NCBI GenBank assembly: GCA_000953695.1
Contig: LN554847.1
Location: 1 to 64,000, forward strand
Direction of reading: 5' to 3'
Length of the DNA stretch: 64,000 nucleotides
Source: Aliivibrio wodanis
GTDB taxonomy: Bacteria; Pseudomonadota; Gammaproteobacteria; Enterobacterales; Vibrionaceae
This document shows positions 18,091 to 27,691 of the stretch, piece by piece. Both the position numbers and the translations under genes were made by a program. Under the pieces are notes generated by a model. It saw only the letters and a program-made list of their open reading frames with translations. It ran no database searches and was not told the DNA's origin. Numbering within the stretch: the first letter of the stretch is position 1; the number at the start of each line of letters is the position of its first letter.

Positions 18091-18759
18091 TTATAGACTT
18101 TCAAAGATGGTTTTAGAAGTGTACCTATGAACTCCTGAATTCTTATGATGTAAAGCCATATTTAGCATGAAATTAGCTACCACCTCTCCTTCAATAGGTT
18201 TGTAATTTAATAGATAACCTTTAATTATAGGATTAAAAAATTGCATTACAGTTTGTAATAATTTCTCATCGCTTCTTTCTTTTGAACGATAGCCCGATAG
18301 AGGCCCCGGCTGTATAAAAGAGATACTTTCAAAATTCATTGTAGAAACAGCCATCTCCATTTCTCCTTTATATTTCAAGTAATGTGATAATGCTTTATTG
18401 GATGCACCAATGCATGACACAATATAAATGTGTTTAACGCCAATAATACTCATTGCTTGCGCGACATCGACCACTAAAGAAACATCTACTGCTCGTAATG
18501 CCTCTTTACTCCCTGCTTGTTTTAACGTCGTTCCTAATGTGATGAAGCCTACGTTAGGCAAAGAGGCCGTCATTTTATCAGGGAGTATGGCTAAATTAGG
18601 GCTGATTAATTGAGTTAATTTCTTACTTTTTTCTTCAAGTGGCTTACGACTAAGACTATAAATATGCTCAAAAGCTTCATTTTTTAAAGCTTGTGATAAT
18701 AATGAATGACCAATTAATCCGGTGGAGCCCGCAATAATAATGGATGAAGAATCAGACAT
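18091..18759 (-). CDS. NAD(P)-binding oxidoreductase, atypical SDR (YbjT/HTATIP2-like)
   Basis: 222 residues, a single Rossmann domain. The nucleotide-binding motif GSTGLIGHSLL lies at about 10-20 and GFITLGTTLKQAGS at about 70; the HTATIP2-like pattern continues with HIYIVSCIGAS (about 115-125) and the active-site-like YLKYKGEME (Tyr-x-x-x-Lys, near 130). Such proteins act as NAD(P)H sensors or reductases in the cytoplasm; no substrate can be given. It is followed, in the opposite direction, by a tiny ORF at 18801. Confidence 0.8.
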   Translation of the reverse strand: MSDSSSIIIAGSTGLIGHSLLSQALKNEAFEHIYSLSRKPLEEKSKKLTQLISPNLAILPDKMTASLPNVGFITLGTTLKQAGSKEALRAVDVSLVVDVAQAMSIIGVKHIYIVSCIGASNKALSHYLKYKGEMEMAVSTMNFESISFIQPGPLSGYRSKERSDEKLLQTVMQFFNPIIKGYLLNYKPIEGEVVANFMLNMALHHKNSGVHRYTSKTIFESL

Positions 18760-18800
18760 AAGATATTCACTTTTTGGTTAATTAAAGAAAAGAGGATTAA

Positions 18801-18932
18801 ATGAATATTAACACCATTAAGCCGCGTAAAAAATCTGATCTTAAGTTTGATAATACCGAGATAAGAGAAATTACTACTTATGGTGAAGTGATAGGTAAAT
18901 TGTTTGCTCCTAAAATGAGTGACTTTAGCTAA
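18801..18932 (+). CDS. Small hypothetical protein (43 residues)
   Basis: I read this ORF directly: it starts MNINTIKPRKKSDLKF and ends FAPKMSDFS. AGAGGA five bases before the ATG is a strong ribosome binding site. The product is basic at the N-terminus and soluble, with no membrane segment. No family recognised. About 225 bp of empty sequence separate it from the next gene. Confidence 0.5.
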   Translation: MNINTIKPRKKSDLKFDNTEIREITTYGEVIGKLFAPKMSDFS

Positions 18933-19157
18933 ATATTTGTATGGTTAGTGTTAAAGGTGAGTGAAGGGTTATATTTTTTGCATCTTATTGATTTAAATGT
19001 AGTTTATTTCCATCAACATAACCTTTATTTTAATGTGGTCTTTTTGTGTTGAAAATGAGAGTGAGTGTTCAATAGAGTAAAGAGAAAGGCGGTGTTTATT
19101 TTATTTTTGGCTTAGAGGCATATAGTCAAAGATAGAAAATGAACTGGAGAACTACCC

Positions 19158-19697
19158 ATGAGTGCATACATTAAATTTCCTAAAGATACATTTAATCAAA
19201 CAACACCAATTAGCTATGGTGATGATGAACAAGACGTTATGATTGACCAAGTTATTTATGACTATATTTTAAAATACAGTGAAAACTCATCTGAGGCACA
19301 AGAGTTACTATCGCTATTAATTGCTGAAAATAAAGCATTTATTGAAAAAGCACGCCAGAGCTCAGACATTAAAGAATCTCGCACAGACTATGTAGTTAAC
19401 TTAATGAGCTCAACGTTACTGAATGTCTCACCGATCCCATTAGAGGCACATCAAGCGGTTAATATTTGTTTTGAAAATTTGATTTTCCAATGTGGAAAAA
19501 CAGTAACTCATACTTTCTCTATACCAGCTTTCATCATGAGTATGGTAAATCAAGAAGATGTAAAAAAAGTAATTAATTCTGAATTAAGTCATATCGATGC
19601 GTGTGATTTTAAATTTGATTTATTTAATAATTATATTCGTGGCATACTGTTTTCAAGGTTATTTGAAAATAAGATCACCGCTGATAATTGGGTTTAA
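19158..19697 (+). CDS. Hypothetical cytoplasmic protein (179 residues)
   Basis: Not recognised. No signal peptide or membrane helix; acidic, mostly helical by composition. GGAGA nine bases before ATG 19158 supports the start, and a terminator-like hairpin follows, so it looks like a single-gene unit. Four cysteine- or histidine-containing patches (NICFENLIFQCGK, HIDACDF) are scattered and form no clear metal motif. Confidence 0.6.
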   Translation: MSAYIKFPKDTFNQTTPISYGDDEQDVMIDQVIYDYILKYSENSSEAQELLSLLIAENKAFIEKARQSSDIKESRTDYVVNLMSSTLLNVSPIPLEAHQAVNICFENLIFQCGKTVTHTFSIPAFIMSMVNQEDVKKVINSELSHIDACDFKFDLFNNYIRGILFSRLFENKITADNWV

Positions 19698-20097
19698 GTC
19701 ATAGGTATGATGAGCGGTGAAGGTGTATAAGGCTCGCCGCTTTTTTGTATCATTAGCAATAAGCTGTTTGAATCTATAGTGTAAATTTTCACATTAATCT
19801 AAACTCATACTAATTCCAGTAATAATACAAGTCCCACTAACTATCTGATCATTATTATTGGTTAAATCACTCCATAGACATGTTAAAAAATCTTATTGTA
19901 AAATAACTACTTATAATATTTTTTCCTTGCTATTGAGTGATTTTACTGCTTAATAAATAGATCATTTATTACTATTGCCTTAATGATTTTCTTCTTATAT
20001 TTAGTCACTCTATTCGCATAAATTATAATCATAACATACACTAAAATTAGCCTTTCTATTTTATAGGTGAGCAAGTAAGTTACAGAGGGAGTTGTGT
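19698..20097. other. Intergenic region before a solute-binding protein gene
   Basis: 400 bp holding a terminator-like hairpin (about 19713-19747, AGCGG / CCGCT with T6) and one copy of a dispersed element (19935-19968). The rest is AT-rich with no ORF that I can support. Confidence 0.6.
19935..19968 (+). repeat. Dispersed element, copy 1
   Basis: A stretch ending CTGCTTAATAAATAGATCAT that matches 45555-45589 at almost all positions. Both copies lie in intergenic DNA on the same strand. Nature unknown. Confidence 0.5.
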
Positions 20098-20880
20098 ATG
20101 TATAGAGTTCTAAATCACCGTTATTTTTTTACCATCACTGTTTTATTTTCTTCTTATTTATCGGCATCCGATACAATTAAACTCGCTTATTCTGATGTTG
20201 AATCTTATCCTTTTCAAGTTGGTAATGGACATCAAATAGCAAATCCTCCGGGACTTTCTGTCGATGTAATTAATAATGCTGCTAATCAACTTAATATTGA
20301 TATCGATTATATGCGTTTACCAGGAAAGAGAGTTTTGCAGTATGTAAAAGAAGGGAAAGTTGATGGTGCCTTTATTTTTTCCTATAACTCACAACGAGCA
20401 CGGTATGCAGTTTATCCTATGCATCAAGGTCGACCAGATAATAGTAAAAGAATAGCAACGTTAGCCTATTATTTTTATAAAATTAAAGGGAAGCCTTTTA
20501 TGTGGGATGGAAGTGAAGTAAATGGATATTATCAGAAAATAATTGGTGCTAATTTGGGATTTTCTATTGTTAACGAGCTAAAAAAGAAAGCTCTTGAGGT
20601 TGAAGAAATAAATTCAACAGCACAACTTTTTGGTATGTTGAGAACTGAGCGTTTATCAGCGATTGCAATGCAAGATAGCATGGCTGACGAGTTTATTAAA
20701 AAAAATAAATGGGATGATGTTGAGCAGATACAACCGCCAATTATGAATAAAGATTACTATTTAGTTTTTAGTCATGAATTTGCTCAATCTAACCCTGAGT
20801 TAGTGGAGCAGATTTGGACAACGATAGACAAAACACGAGAGTCGGTTATTTCTCAAAAGAGAGAGTTGTACGATCAATAG
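20098..20880 (+). CDS. Periplasmic solute-binding protein, family 3-like
   Basis: 260 residues from ATG 20098, which has GAGGGA seven to eight bases upstream; TTG 20092 is in-frame but too close. A signal peptide (about 1-22, ending SASD) is followed by a type-3 extracellular solute-binding fold: DTIKLAYSDVESYPF at the mature start and the second-lobe segment YQKIIGANLGFSIVNEL. No permease or ATPase gene is adjacent, so this is an orphan binding protein, a group often linked to sensing rather than transport. Ligand unknown. Confidence 0.75.
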   Translation: MYRVLNHRYFFTITVLFSSYLSASDTIKLAYSDVESYPFQVGNGHQIANPPGLSVDVINNAANQLNIDIDYMRLPGKRVLQYVKEGKVDGAFIFSYNSQRARYAVYPMHQGRPDNSKRIATLAYYFYKIKGKPFMWDGSEVNGYYQKIIGANLGFSIVNELKKKALEVEEINSTAQLFGMLRTERLSAIAMQDSMADEFIKKNKWDDVEQIQPPIMNKDYYLVFSHEFAQSNPELVEQIWTTIDKTRESVISQKRELYDQ

Positions 20881-21098
20881 GCCTAATGCTATCCATTTTC
20901 GAAGAAGAATTAATCTACATTAGATACTGCTTAGCTACAGTAGACTTTTATCATTTAAATGATGATTTATTAGTAAACCTAGAAATACCTATTATTACAC
21001 TTGATAGGTTTTATAAATCACAGCTATAAGTACAAGCGATTATCTCTTACTCTTTGGGAGGTTTACTCTATTCCCATAGTTTATTGAAGGGTAAAGAG

Positions 21099-21971
21099 AT
21101 GGCGAAGAGTGCATTAGTAGTTGAAGGTGGAGCAATGCGTGGCATTTTTGCTAGCGGTGTGCTTGATATTTTCATGAAAAATAAATTTATGCCTTATGAT
21201 TTTGCTATAGGAGTATCAGCAGGCGCATCGAATTTATTAGGGTATCTTTCAGAATCTCCACTGCGCAGTTTCGATGTTATTACTAAATTGGCTACCCATA
21301 AGCGTTTTTTTAATCTTACTCGATTTGCTCGTGGTGGTGATCTTATTGATGTTAAATGGTTGATTGATGAATCAAAGAAAAGACAACCATTAAACTTTAA
21401 TCGATTATTTTCATCTATTCCTATGTATGCCGCAGTAACCAATATAGACAATGGTAATGCTGATTATTATCAAGTAAATGAAAATAATATAGATGATGTT
21501 ATTGAAGCTACAACGGCCCTTCCTATTGCTTATAAATCAACCCCTTGCTTCTCTGGTGGTTGTTATACTGATGGGGGAGTTGCTGACTCTATTCCAGTAA
21601 AAGAAGCTTATCGTCGAGGAGCAAGAGACATTACAGTTGTCTTGTCTCACCCGCTTAGTTATCAAATGAAAGCACCGAAAGCCTCTTGGTTAATTACTAA
21701 ACTACTAGCTCGTTATCCTCAAATAGCGCAAGCAATGCTTGTTCGGGCTGAAAACTATAATCAATCATTGGAATTTATTCGAAACCCTCCTGAAGGTACG
21801 ACGATTCGAGTGATCGCCCCACCAGAAGAATTTGCGGTAAAACGACTTACGATGAAATCGACTACACTCATTGAAGGTTACAAAATGGGTGTATCCTCGG
21901 GCTTAAATCATTTGTCTAGTCGTGATGGAACATTTGGATTAAATACTGAAAACTGCCATTTTTGCGTTTAA
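21099..21971 (+). CDS. Patatin-like phospholipase
   Basis: 290 residues from ATG 21099 (in-frame TTG 21054 is less likely). Patatins are serine lipases with a Ser-Asp dyad: glycine-rich oxyanion loop EGGAMRGIF (9-17), GVSAG with nucleophile Ser40, and TDGG with Asp158 are all present. No signal peptide, so it is cytoplasmic or delivered by other means. The layout resembles the YjjU group. Gap to katA is about 60 bp, same strand; the two could share a transcript. Confidence 0.87.
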   Translation: MAKSALVVEGGAMRGIFASGVLDIFMKNKFMPYDFAIGVSAGASNLLGYLSESPLRSFDVITKLATHKRFFNLTRFARGGDLIDVKWLIDESKKRQPLNFNRLFSSIPMYAAVTNIDNGNADYYQVNENNIDDVIEATTALPIAYKSTPCFSGGCYTDGGVADSIPVKEAYRRGARDITVVLSHPLSYQMKAPKASWLITKLLARYPQIAQAMLVRAENYNQSLEFIRNPPEGTTIRVIAPPEEFAVKRLTMKSTTLIEGYKMGVSSGLNHLSSRDGTFGLNTENCHFCV

Positions 21972-22033
21972 TACTTTTAACGGTTTGTATTTAAATTTTA
22001 TAGCTTAACCATTGCACTAAAGGATTGATAAAA

Positions 22034-23485
22034 ATGACTAAAAAACTCACTACAGCAGCAGGTTGTCCTGTCGCACATAATCAAAATGTTCAAACTGCGG
22101 GTAAACGTGGCCCTCAATTATTGCAAGATGTGTGGTTTTTAGAAAAACTGGCGCATTTTGATCGTGAAGTTATCCCTGAGCGTCGCATGCACGCCAAAGG
22201 GTCTGGTGCTTACGGTACATTTACGGTTACTCATGACATTACAAAGTACACAAAAGCAAAATTGTTCTCTGAGATCGGTAAACAAACTGAAATGTTCGCA
22301 CGTTTCACTACCGTTGCTGGTGAGCGTGGTGCAGCAGATGCCGAGCGTGATATCCGTGGCTTTGCGCTAAAATTCTACACCGAAGAAGGTAACTGGGATT
22401 TAGTGGGTAACAACACGCCAGTATTCTTCCTGCGTGATCCTCTAAAATTCCCTGATTTAAATCATGCAGTTAAACGTGACCCTCGCACAAATATGCGAAG
22501 CGCGAAAAACAACTGGGATTTCTGGACATCATTACCTGAAGCACTTCACCAAGTAACTATCGTGATGAGTGATCGTGGTATTCCTGCTACATACCGTCAT
22601 ATGCATGGTTTTGGTAGCCACACGTTTAGCTTTATCAACAGTGATAACGAGCGCTACTGGGTGAAATTCCACTTTGTATCTCAACAAGGCATTAAAAACT
22701 TGTCTGATGCTGAAGCGGGCGCTGTAATTGGTAATGATCGTGAAAGTCATCAACGTGATTTGCTAGAAAGCATTGATAACCAAGATTTCCCTAAATGGAC
22801 ATTGAAAGTTCAGATCATGCCAGAAGCGGAAGCGGCGACGGTTTCTTATAATCCGTTCGATTTAACCAAAGTATGGCCACATAAAGATTACCCATTAATT
22901 GAAGTAGGTGAGTTCGAGTTAAACCGTAACCCTCAAAACTTTTTCGCAGAAGTAGAGCAGTCGGCATTTAACCCTGCAAACGTGGTTCCGGGTATCAGCT
23001 TCTCTCCAGATAAGATGCTACAAGGTCGTTTATTTGCGTATGGTGATGCACAGCGTTACCGTTTAGGTGTAAACCACCAACACATTCCTGTGAACGCACC
23101 TCGTTGTCCTGTTCATAGTTACCACCGTGATGGCGGAATGCGTGTTGATGGTAACTTTGGTAGCACATTAGGTTATGAACCAAATAATGAAGGTCAATGG
23201 GCAGAGCAGCCAGATTTTTCTGAGCCACCACTAAACTTAGATGGCGCAGCAGCACATTGGGATCACCGTGAAGATGAAGATTATTTCTCACAACCGGGCG
23301 ATCTATTCCGTCTAATGACCGCTGAGAAACAAGCTATCTTGTTTGATAACACAGCGCGTAACTTAAACGGTGTGCCAAAAGAAATTCAACTTCGTCACTT
23401 AAGACATTGTTATAAAGCCGATCCTGCTTATGGCGAAGGCATCGGTAAATTACTTGATATTGATGTGAGTGAATTTAACTCGTAA
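22034..23485 (+). CDS. katA: Catalase KatA
   Basis: 483 residues, a clade-3 small-subunit haem catalase that converts hydrogen peroxide to water and oxygen. Visible signatures are [12 protein letters not shown] with the distal His, [11 protein letters not shown] with the catalytic Asn, and [14 protein letters not shown] with the proximal haem-ligand Tyr. AAAGGA lies about nine bases before ATG 22034; an in-frame TTG at 22025 is less likely. In Aliivibrio fischeri katA lies on chromosome 2, is peroxide-induced and aids squid-light-organ colonisation. No signal peptide is evident. A terminator follows. Confidence 0.97.
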   Translation: MTKKLTTAAGCPVAHNQNVQTAGKRGPQLLQDVWFLEKLAHFDREVIPERRMHAKGSGAYGTFTVTHDITKYTKAKLFSEIGKQTEMFARFTTVAGERGAADAERDIRGFALKFYTEEGNWDLVGNNTPVFFLRDPLKFPDLNHAVKRDPRTNMRSAKNNWDFWTSLPEALHQVTIVMSDRGIPATYRHMHGFGSHTFSFINSDNERYWVKFHFVSQQGIKNLSDAEAGAVIGNDRESHQRDLLESIDNQDFPKWTLKVQIMPEAEAATVSYNPFDLTKVWPHKDYPLIEVGEFELNRNPQNFFAEVEQSAFNPANVVPGISFSPDKMLQGRLFAYGDAQRYRLGVNHQHIPVNAPRCPVHSYHRDGGMRVDGNFGSTLGYEPNNEGQWAEQPDFSEPPLNLDGAAAHWDHREDEDYFSQPGDLFRLMTAEKQAILFDNTARNLNGVPKEIQLRHLRHCYKADPAYGEGIGKLLDIDVSEFNS

Positions 23486-23512
23486 TTTATCCTACTAAGT
23501 AACTATAAATCA

Positions 23513-23545
23513 AAGCGTTGAGTATTACATTCAGCGCTTTTTTTA
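23513..23545 (+). terminator. Terminator of katA
   Basis: AAAGCGTTGA and TTCAGCGCTTT form an imperfect stem, followed by a run of T. Confidence 0.75.
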
Positions 23546-23755
23546 TGTCTGTTTACATTGTAAATTTTAGCTCTCTTGTTATTTTAAAGGTGGTTATTTT
23601 ATTATTTGATTCAATTTGGTTAGAGAAACCACAAAAACTGTCGGTATTTGTGTCGATAGACCTCCGTTATACTCCCCGCACTATTATAAGCCGCTAAGGC
23701 AAATACTCATTGCTCTGGATTTACGATCCAGCCTCGCAAAAAAGGAAAGTTACCC

Positions 23756-24736
23756 ATGTCTCAATATATCGTTTGTGCGTTATACAAATTTGTTTCATTA
23801 GAAAATTACACCGACATTCGTCAACCATTAACTCAAGTATTAGAAGATAATAATATTCGCGGCACATTGCTGCTAGCAAGTGAAGGTATTAATGGCACGG
23901 TTGCAGGCTCTCGTGAAGCGATTAATACGCTACTCGCTTGGTTTAAAGAAGATCCTCGTTTAGCTGATGTGGTTTATAAAGAATCAATCAATGACGTTCA
24001 ACCTTTCAATCGTACAAAAGTGAAATTGAAAAAAGAAATCGTCACCATGGGCGTAGAAGGTATCGATCCTCTTCATGTGGTGGGCACGTATGTTAAACCT
24101 GCTGATTGGAATGCACTTATTTCTGATCCTGAAGTGCTATTGGTTGATACTCGAAATGATTATGAAGTAGATATTGGCACATTCAAACATGCTGTTAACC
24201 CAAAGACAGAAACGTTCCGTGATTTTCCTCAATACGTTGCTGATAATTTAGACCCTGAAAAACATAAAAAAGTAGCGATGTTCTGTACTGGTGGTATTCG
24301 TTGTGAAAAATCGACCGCTTACATGAAAGAGCAGGGATTTGATGAGGTCTACCATCTTGAAGGTGGGATCCTAAAGTATCTTGAAGAAGTGCCAGAAGAA
24401 AACAGCTTATGGGAAGGCGATTGTTATGTGTTTGATGGTCGAGTTGCTGTTAATCACCAATTAGAAAAAAGCCATTACGATGTGTGTAATGCGTGCCGTT
24501 TGCCAATCACAGACGAAGACAAACAATCTGATGCGTTTGAAAAAGGCGTTAGCTGCCCTAAATGTATTGATCAACACAGCGATGAGCAAAAATCTCGTTT
24601 CCGTGAGCGTGAAAAACAAGTGCAGTTGGCGGACGAAAGAGGTGAAACTCACGTAGGTGGAGATGCAGCCAAACTCATTGAGCAACGTAAGAAAGAAAAG
24701 AAAGAGAGAAAGCAGCAGCAGAGAAGTGTTAAGTAG
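23756..24736 (+). CDS. trhO: tRNA uridine(34) hydroxylase TrhO (YceA)
   Basis: 326 residues. TrhO hydroxylates U34 of tRNA using molecular oxygen, the first step of cmo5U/mo5U formation. An N-terminal acylphosphatase-like domain ([10 protein letters not shown], 42-51) precedes a rhodanese domain with [10 protein letters not shown] (Cys177 in the active loop; Cys183 also conserved). The C-terminus has a cysteine cluster (CNACRLPI...CPKC, about 242-265) and a highly charged tail. The start at ATG 23756 follows AAAGGAAAG. Single-gene unit with a terminator. Confidence 0.95.
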   Translation: MSQYIVCALYKFVSLENYTDIRQPLTQVLEDNNIRGTLLLASEGINGTVAGSREAINTLLAWFKEDPRLADVVYKESINDVQPFNRTKVKLKKEIVTMGVEGIDPLHVVGTYVKPADWNALISDPEVLLVDTRNDYEVDIGTFKHAVNPKTETFRDFPQYVADNLDPEKHKKVAMFCTGGIRCEKSTAYMKEQGFDEVYHLEGGILKYLEEVPEENSLWEGDCYVFDGRVAVNHQLEKSHYDVCNACRLPITDEDKQSDAFEKGVSCPKCIDQHSDEQKSRFREREKQVQLADERGETHVGGDAAKLIEQRKKEKKERKQQQRSVK

Positions 24737-24767
24737 ATTGAAAGCAGAATGTTAGATTGTTAAGAAT

Positions 24768-24804
24768 AAAAGGCAGATAAACATTATTGTTATCTGCCTT
24801 TTAT
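24768..24804. terminator. Terminator of trhO
   Basis: AAAAGGCAGATAA and TTATCTGCCTTTT form a perfect 13-bp stem around a short loop. Confidence 0.85.
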
Positions 24805-24889
24805 TTGGGTAAGCTCACAATTTTTTGCAGATCTTTGTCTCAAAAATAGCGGATGTGTGTATACTATGTTTTTGAAAAAGGGAATTTAA

Positions 24890-25333
24890 ATGCCTAGAGT
24901 AAGTAAAGAAAAATCAGAACTGACAAAACAAAAGATCATTCAAGTATCTATCGATATCGTATTAGAAGAAGGCTATGAGCATTTAACATTCTCTAATATT
25001 GCATTACGAGTGAACATCAGTCGTTCAGGCACAAACGCACATTTCAAACGTAAAGAAGACATTGTTGAAGCGATAAAGCCGATTTTTGGGCAAAAGATAG
25101 GTGCTTTATTTTGCTATGACAGTCCTAAAAAATTTCTAGAGTCTTGGAAGAATGTGATTGATACGAATAAAGAAGCAAGGCGTATGATGTATAGTATTCG
25201 CGATATGGTTGATCCAAGAGAAGGTATGATTGGGTTAATGAATGCTATTCAAGGCGATAAAAAAGAAGTAGAAGATACTGTTTTTTATGCAATAGGGTAT
25301 GCAACCTATGGTGGAAAATTTAAAGATATTTAA
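24890..25333 (+). CDS. TetR-family transcriptional regulator (short)
   Basis: 147 residues. The N-terminal 60 form a TetR DNA-binding domain (TKQKIIQVSIDIVLEEGYEHLT, then NIALRVNISRSGTNAHFKRKEDIVEAI). The ligand/dimer domain is shorter than the usual 130 or so residues, so the protein may be a short variant or truncated; the stop is clean, with no homopolymer or second frame that extends it. Target genes unknown. Convergent with the chemoreceptor gene that follows. Confidence 0.8.
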   Translation: MPRVSKEKSELTKQKIIQVSIDIVLEEGYEHLTFSNIALRVNISRSGTNAHFKRKEDIVEAIKPIFGQKIGALFCYDSPKKFLESWKNVIDTNKEARRMMYSIRDMVDPREGMIGLMNAIQGDKKEVEDTVFYAIGYATYGGKFKDI

Positions 25334-25429
25334 AACCCGATAAGTTTTTCATTATACATAACCCTAGAGCAGATTAATTGTCTATAAAGCCCGAAATAAC
25401 TGTCTCGAACTTTATAGTAAATCGTTTAA

Positions 25430-27070
25430 TTAAACGGTAAAACGCTCAACAAGTTTTACGATATTGATACTTTCTGAATGTAATTCATGAACTTTAGTAG
25501 TGGTATCAACACAACCATTAGTTAAGTTTGATGCAATATCTTGTAATTTAGAAAGGTTAATGTTTATTTCTTCAGATACCGTACTTTGCTCATTGGAAGC
25601 GGTAGATATAGATAGATTTAGCTCATTAATACTTGCCATTGATTGCACAATATCAATTAGATTCTGGCTAATCATCATTGTATCTTTCTCTGTTTTATAA
25701 CACTGTTCTTTACTCACATTCATTGCTTGAACAGAGCTGTTAACCAATGCATTAAGATGGTTGAGCATATCGTTAATTTCTTTTGTGCTGCTTGCAGTTC
25801 TTGCTGCCAGTGCTCGAACTTCATCGGCAACGACAGCAAAACCACGGCCTTGTTCACCTGCTCTAGCTGCTTCAATGGCAGCATTTAAAGCAAGAAGGTT
25901 AGTTTGAGCGGCTATATCCCCAATAACAGTGGTTACTTGCCCAATATTTTCAGCTTCTTTGCAAAGATCAATAATGTGTTTATTGGCTATCTCAAAATCT
26001 TCAATCATCTGAGAGATATTTTGACTCGCACTTTCAACTATAGTAATAGCTTGATTGGCTTTACCATTGGTTGCTTCTGTTGTGTTTGCTGTATCTAAGG
26101 CGGTTTCAGCAACGCTGTGAGCGCTTGAACTCATTTCGTTAATAGCAGTTGCGACCATGTCCGTTTCTTGCATTTGGTTGTTCATGCTGTCGGCGATTTT
26201 TTGAGTTTGGTTATCAAGCTCTGATGTTGTACCTTCAATGGTTTCTGCTGCGCTCTTAATATCAACAACCATAATACGAAGGGAAGCGATCATTTTATTG
26301 AATGCACGGCCAAGATCGCCAATCTCATCATTAGATTGAATGACTATTTCTTTTGTTAGGTCTCCATTACCTTCTGCAATCATATCTACTTCTTTAACCA
26401 ATGCCGTTAAGCGACTTGATAGTTTGTTTGACATAAAATAAGCAATAGCGGCAACAAAAAGAGTAAGAGCAAGCATTTCTAATTGAAGTGCTTGCAGGTG
26501 TTCATCTTTAACTTTTAGCATTATCTCATCAATGGCATCAATTTTTTGCTGAATGTCGTTCATGATAATTCCAGTAACAAACACTGAATTTAATCGGTCA
26601 ATATAGACAGAGAAGTATAGTTTATCGGTTAATTTACCTGTACTTGGGTCTTTAAAAGGAACGGTGTTATAGCACCCTTCTTTTGAACGACAATTCGCAA
26701 CGATAGTGAAGTCTGATTGCCCACCATGACTTACTGGTTTACCTATAGCGCTGCTGTCTCCACCATGGGCAAGTACTATTCCTTTGTTATCAAGAACAAA
26801 AAAGTAACCATTATCGCCATAATTTGAATTATCTACGGTTGGTAAGATCTCTTCAATTGTCATATCTAATTCAATGAAGGACGCAAAGATTTCCCAATTA
26901 TCTTGTAAATTACTTTTTTGGCTTTTTATTTCGGTTTTGTTTACAACATCAATAACGTTGTCGGTTATCTCATCAATGATCACATAGGATAAAAAAATGC
27001 TCAAAACACTAATCCCGATAAGTGGTAAAACTGATAATCCTAGTATTTTATTTTTTATTGTCTTTAACAT
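25430..27070 (-). CDS. Methyl-accepting chemotaxis protein with Cache sensor
   Basis: 546 residues. First membrane helix at about 10-30; periplasmic single-Cache-like domain (about 35-185) with [18 protein letters not shown]; second helix about 196-216; HAMP about 217-270; long signalling coiled coil. The hairpin tip is canonical ([36 protein letters not shown], near 385-420), so it should couple to CheA and CheW. No C-terminal CheR-binding pentapeptide is visible. Ligand unknown; Cache domains of this type often sense small organic acids or amino acids. Confidence 0.93.
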   Translation of the reverse strand: MLKTIKNKILGLSVLPLIGISVLSIFLSYVIIDEITDNVIDVVNKTEIKSQKSNLQDNWEIFASFIELDMTIEEILPTVDNSNYGDNGYFFVLDNKGIVLAHGGDSSAIGKPVSHGGQSDFTIVANCRSKEGCYNTVPFKDPSTGKLTDKLYFSVYIDRLNSVFVTGIIMNDIQQKIDAIDEIMLKVKDEHLQALQLEMLALTLFVAAIAYFMSNKLSSRLTALVKEVDMIAEGNGDLTKEIVIQSNDEIGDLGRAFNKMIASLRIMVVDIKSAAETIEGTTSELDNQTQKIADSMNNQMQETDMVATAINEMSSSAHSVAETALDTANTTEATNGKANQAITIVESASQNISQMIEDFEIANKHIIDLCKEAENIGQVTTVIGDIAAQTNLLALNAAIEAARAGEQGRGFAVVADEVRALAARTASSTKEINDMLNHLNALVNSSVQAMNVSKEQCYKTEKDTMMISQNLIDIVQSMASINELNLSISTASNEQSTVSEEININLSKLQDIASNLTNGCVDTTTKVHELHSESINIVKLVERFTV

Positions 27071-27218
27071 TTGTGTTATCTCTCTATTGCGCGCAAGTTA
27101 AATAGCGGATGGTGTCCATTTTTGTGGGAGAAAAATATTGGCATAAACCAATTGATGAAATGAATAGGAGTAACACTCTGTTATTAGAATAACTTTTTGG
27201 TTAACTCATATTTTTACT

Positions 27219-27365
27219 TTATATAATTACTTTTCTATTTGACTGTTGTTTAGCAGTGTTGACATATCTAGCTTTTTTTTTCAATTTGTATTTATCTTTA
27301 AACCCTTTAACTAACAGGTCCTTTTCTTCAAAAGTAAGTGCTGATTGGGTATAGTTTTTTTGCAT
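27219..27365 (-). CDS. Small basic protein (48 residues), unrecognised
   Basis: Begins MQKNYTQSALTFEEKDLLVK and ends SNRKVII. Very rich in lysine, with the central run LKKKARYVNTAK; soluble. TTAGG lies about 11 bases before the ATG, so the ribosome binding site is modest. It could belong to a nucleic-acid-binding or toxin-antitoxin-like small protein group, but nothing in the sequence proves this. Confidence 0.4.
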   Translation of the reverse strand: MQKNYTQSALTFEEKDLLVKGFKDKYKLKKKARYVNTAKQQSNRKVII

Positions 27366-27562
27366 ATCATTGAACCTAATTCGTATTTATGACATCAATA
27401 AACAGTTTGTTTATGGTACCTGTACTTTTTGTTAAGGAGATGTTACACAATTTTTGTGGACGATGTCTATTATTTATTGGCGAATAATTAGACTTAAGCG
27501 TTTAAGAAAGCGACGAGTAATAATTAAGGGCTTTTTTATTGTGTATTAAAACGTCATATCTC

Positions 27563-27592
27563 TCGACATTGTGATCAAGATCTCTGTATAAT
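27563..27592 (+). promoter_or_regulatory. Probable sigma-70 promoter of ybiT
   Basis: TCGACA (27563-27568, one mismatch to TTGACA), an 18-base spacer, and a perfect TATAAT (27587-27592), about 95 bp upstream of the ybiT start. Confidence 0.55.
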
Positions 27593-27691
27593 CCGCGGCT
27601 AGATTTTCTCATTTATCATACTTTCGTCCTTCATCTTGTGGCTTTCTATAGCCAAATCATGACTTGTCAGTAAACCCTAGGAATTATTTCG

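Larger units (their letters stand above)
27071..27691. other. Intergenic region between the chemoreceptor gene and ybiT
   Basis: 620 bp. It contains a probable 48-residue ORF on the minus strand (27219-27365) and a likely ybiT promoter (27563-27592). The stretch 27371-27560 shows no ORF above 20 codons with a ribosome binding site; a GGAGATG near 27436 opens only a 15-codon frame. Confidence 0.6.

Noticed and set aside
17748-18104. 118-residue minus-strand ORF
   Set aside because: It overlaps a plus-strand small ORF with a better ribosome binding site, and the end of the oxidoreductase gene; composition looks antisense.
20814-21029. 71-residue plus-strand ORF overlapping the binding-protein gene
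   Set aside because: It starts inside the upstream gene, lacks a ribosome binding site and shows no domain.
24890-25333. Frameshift in the short TetR gene
   Set aside because: No homopolymer and no continuing frame after the stop; a short variant is simpler.
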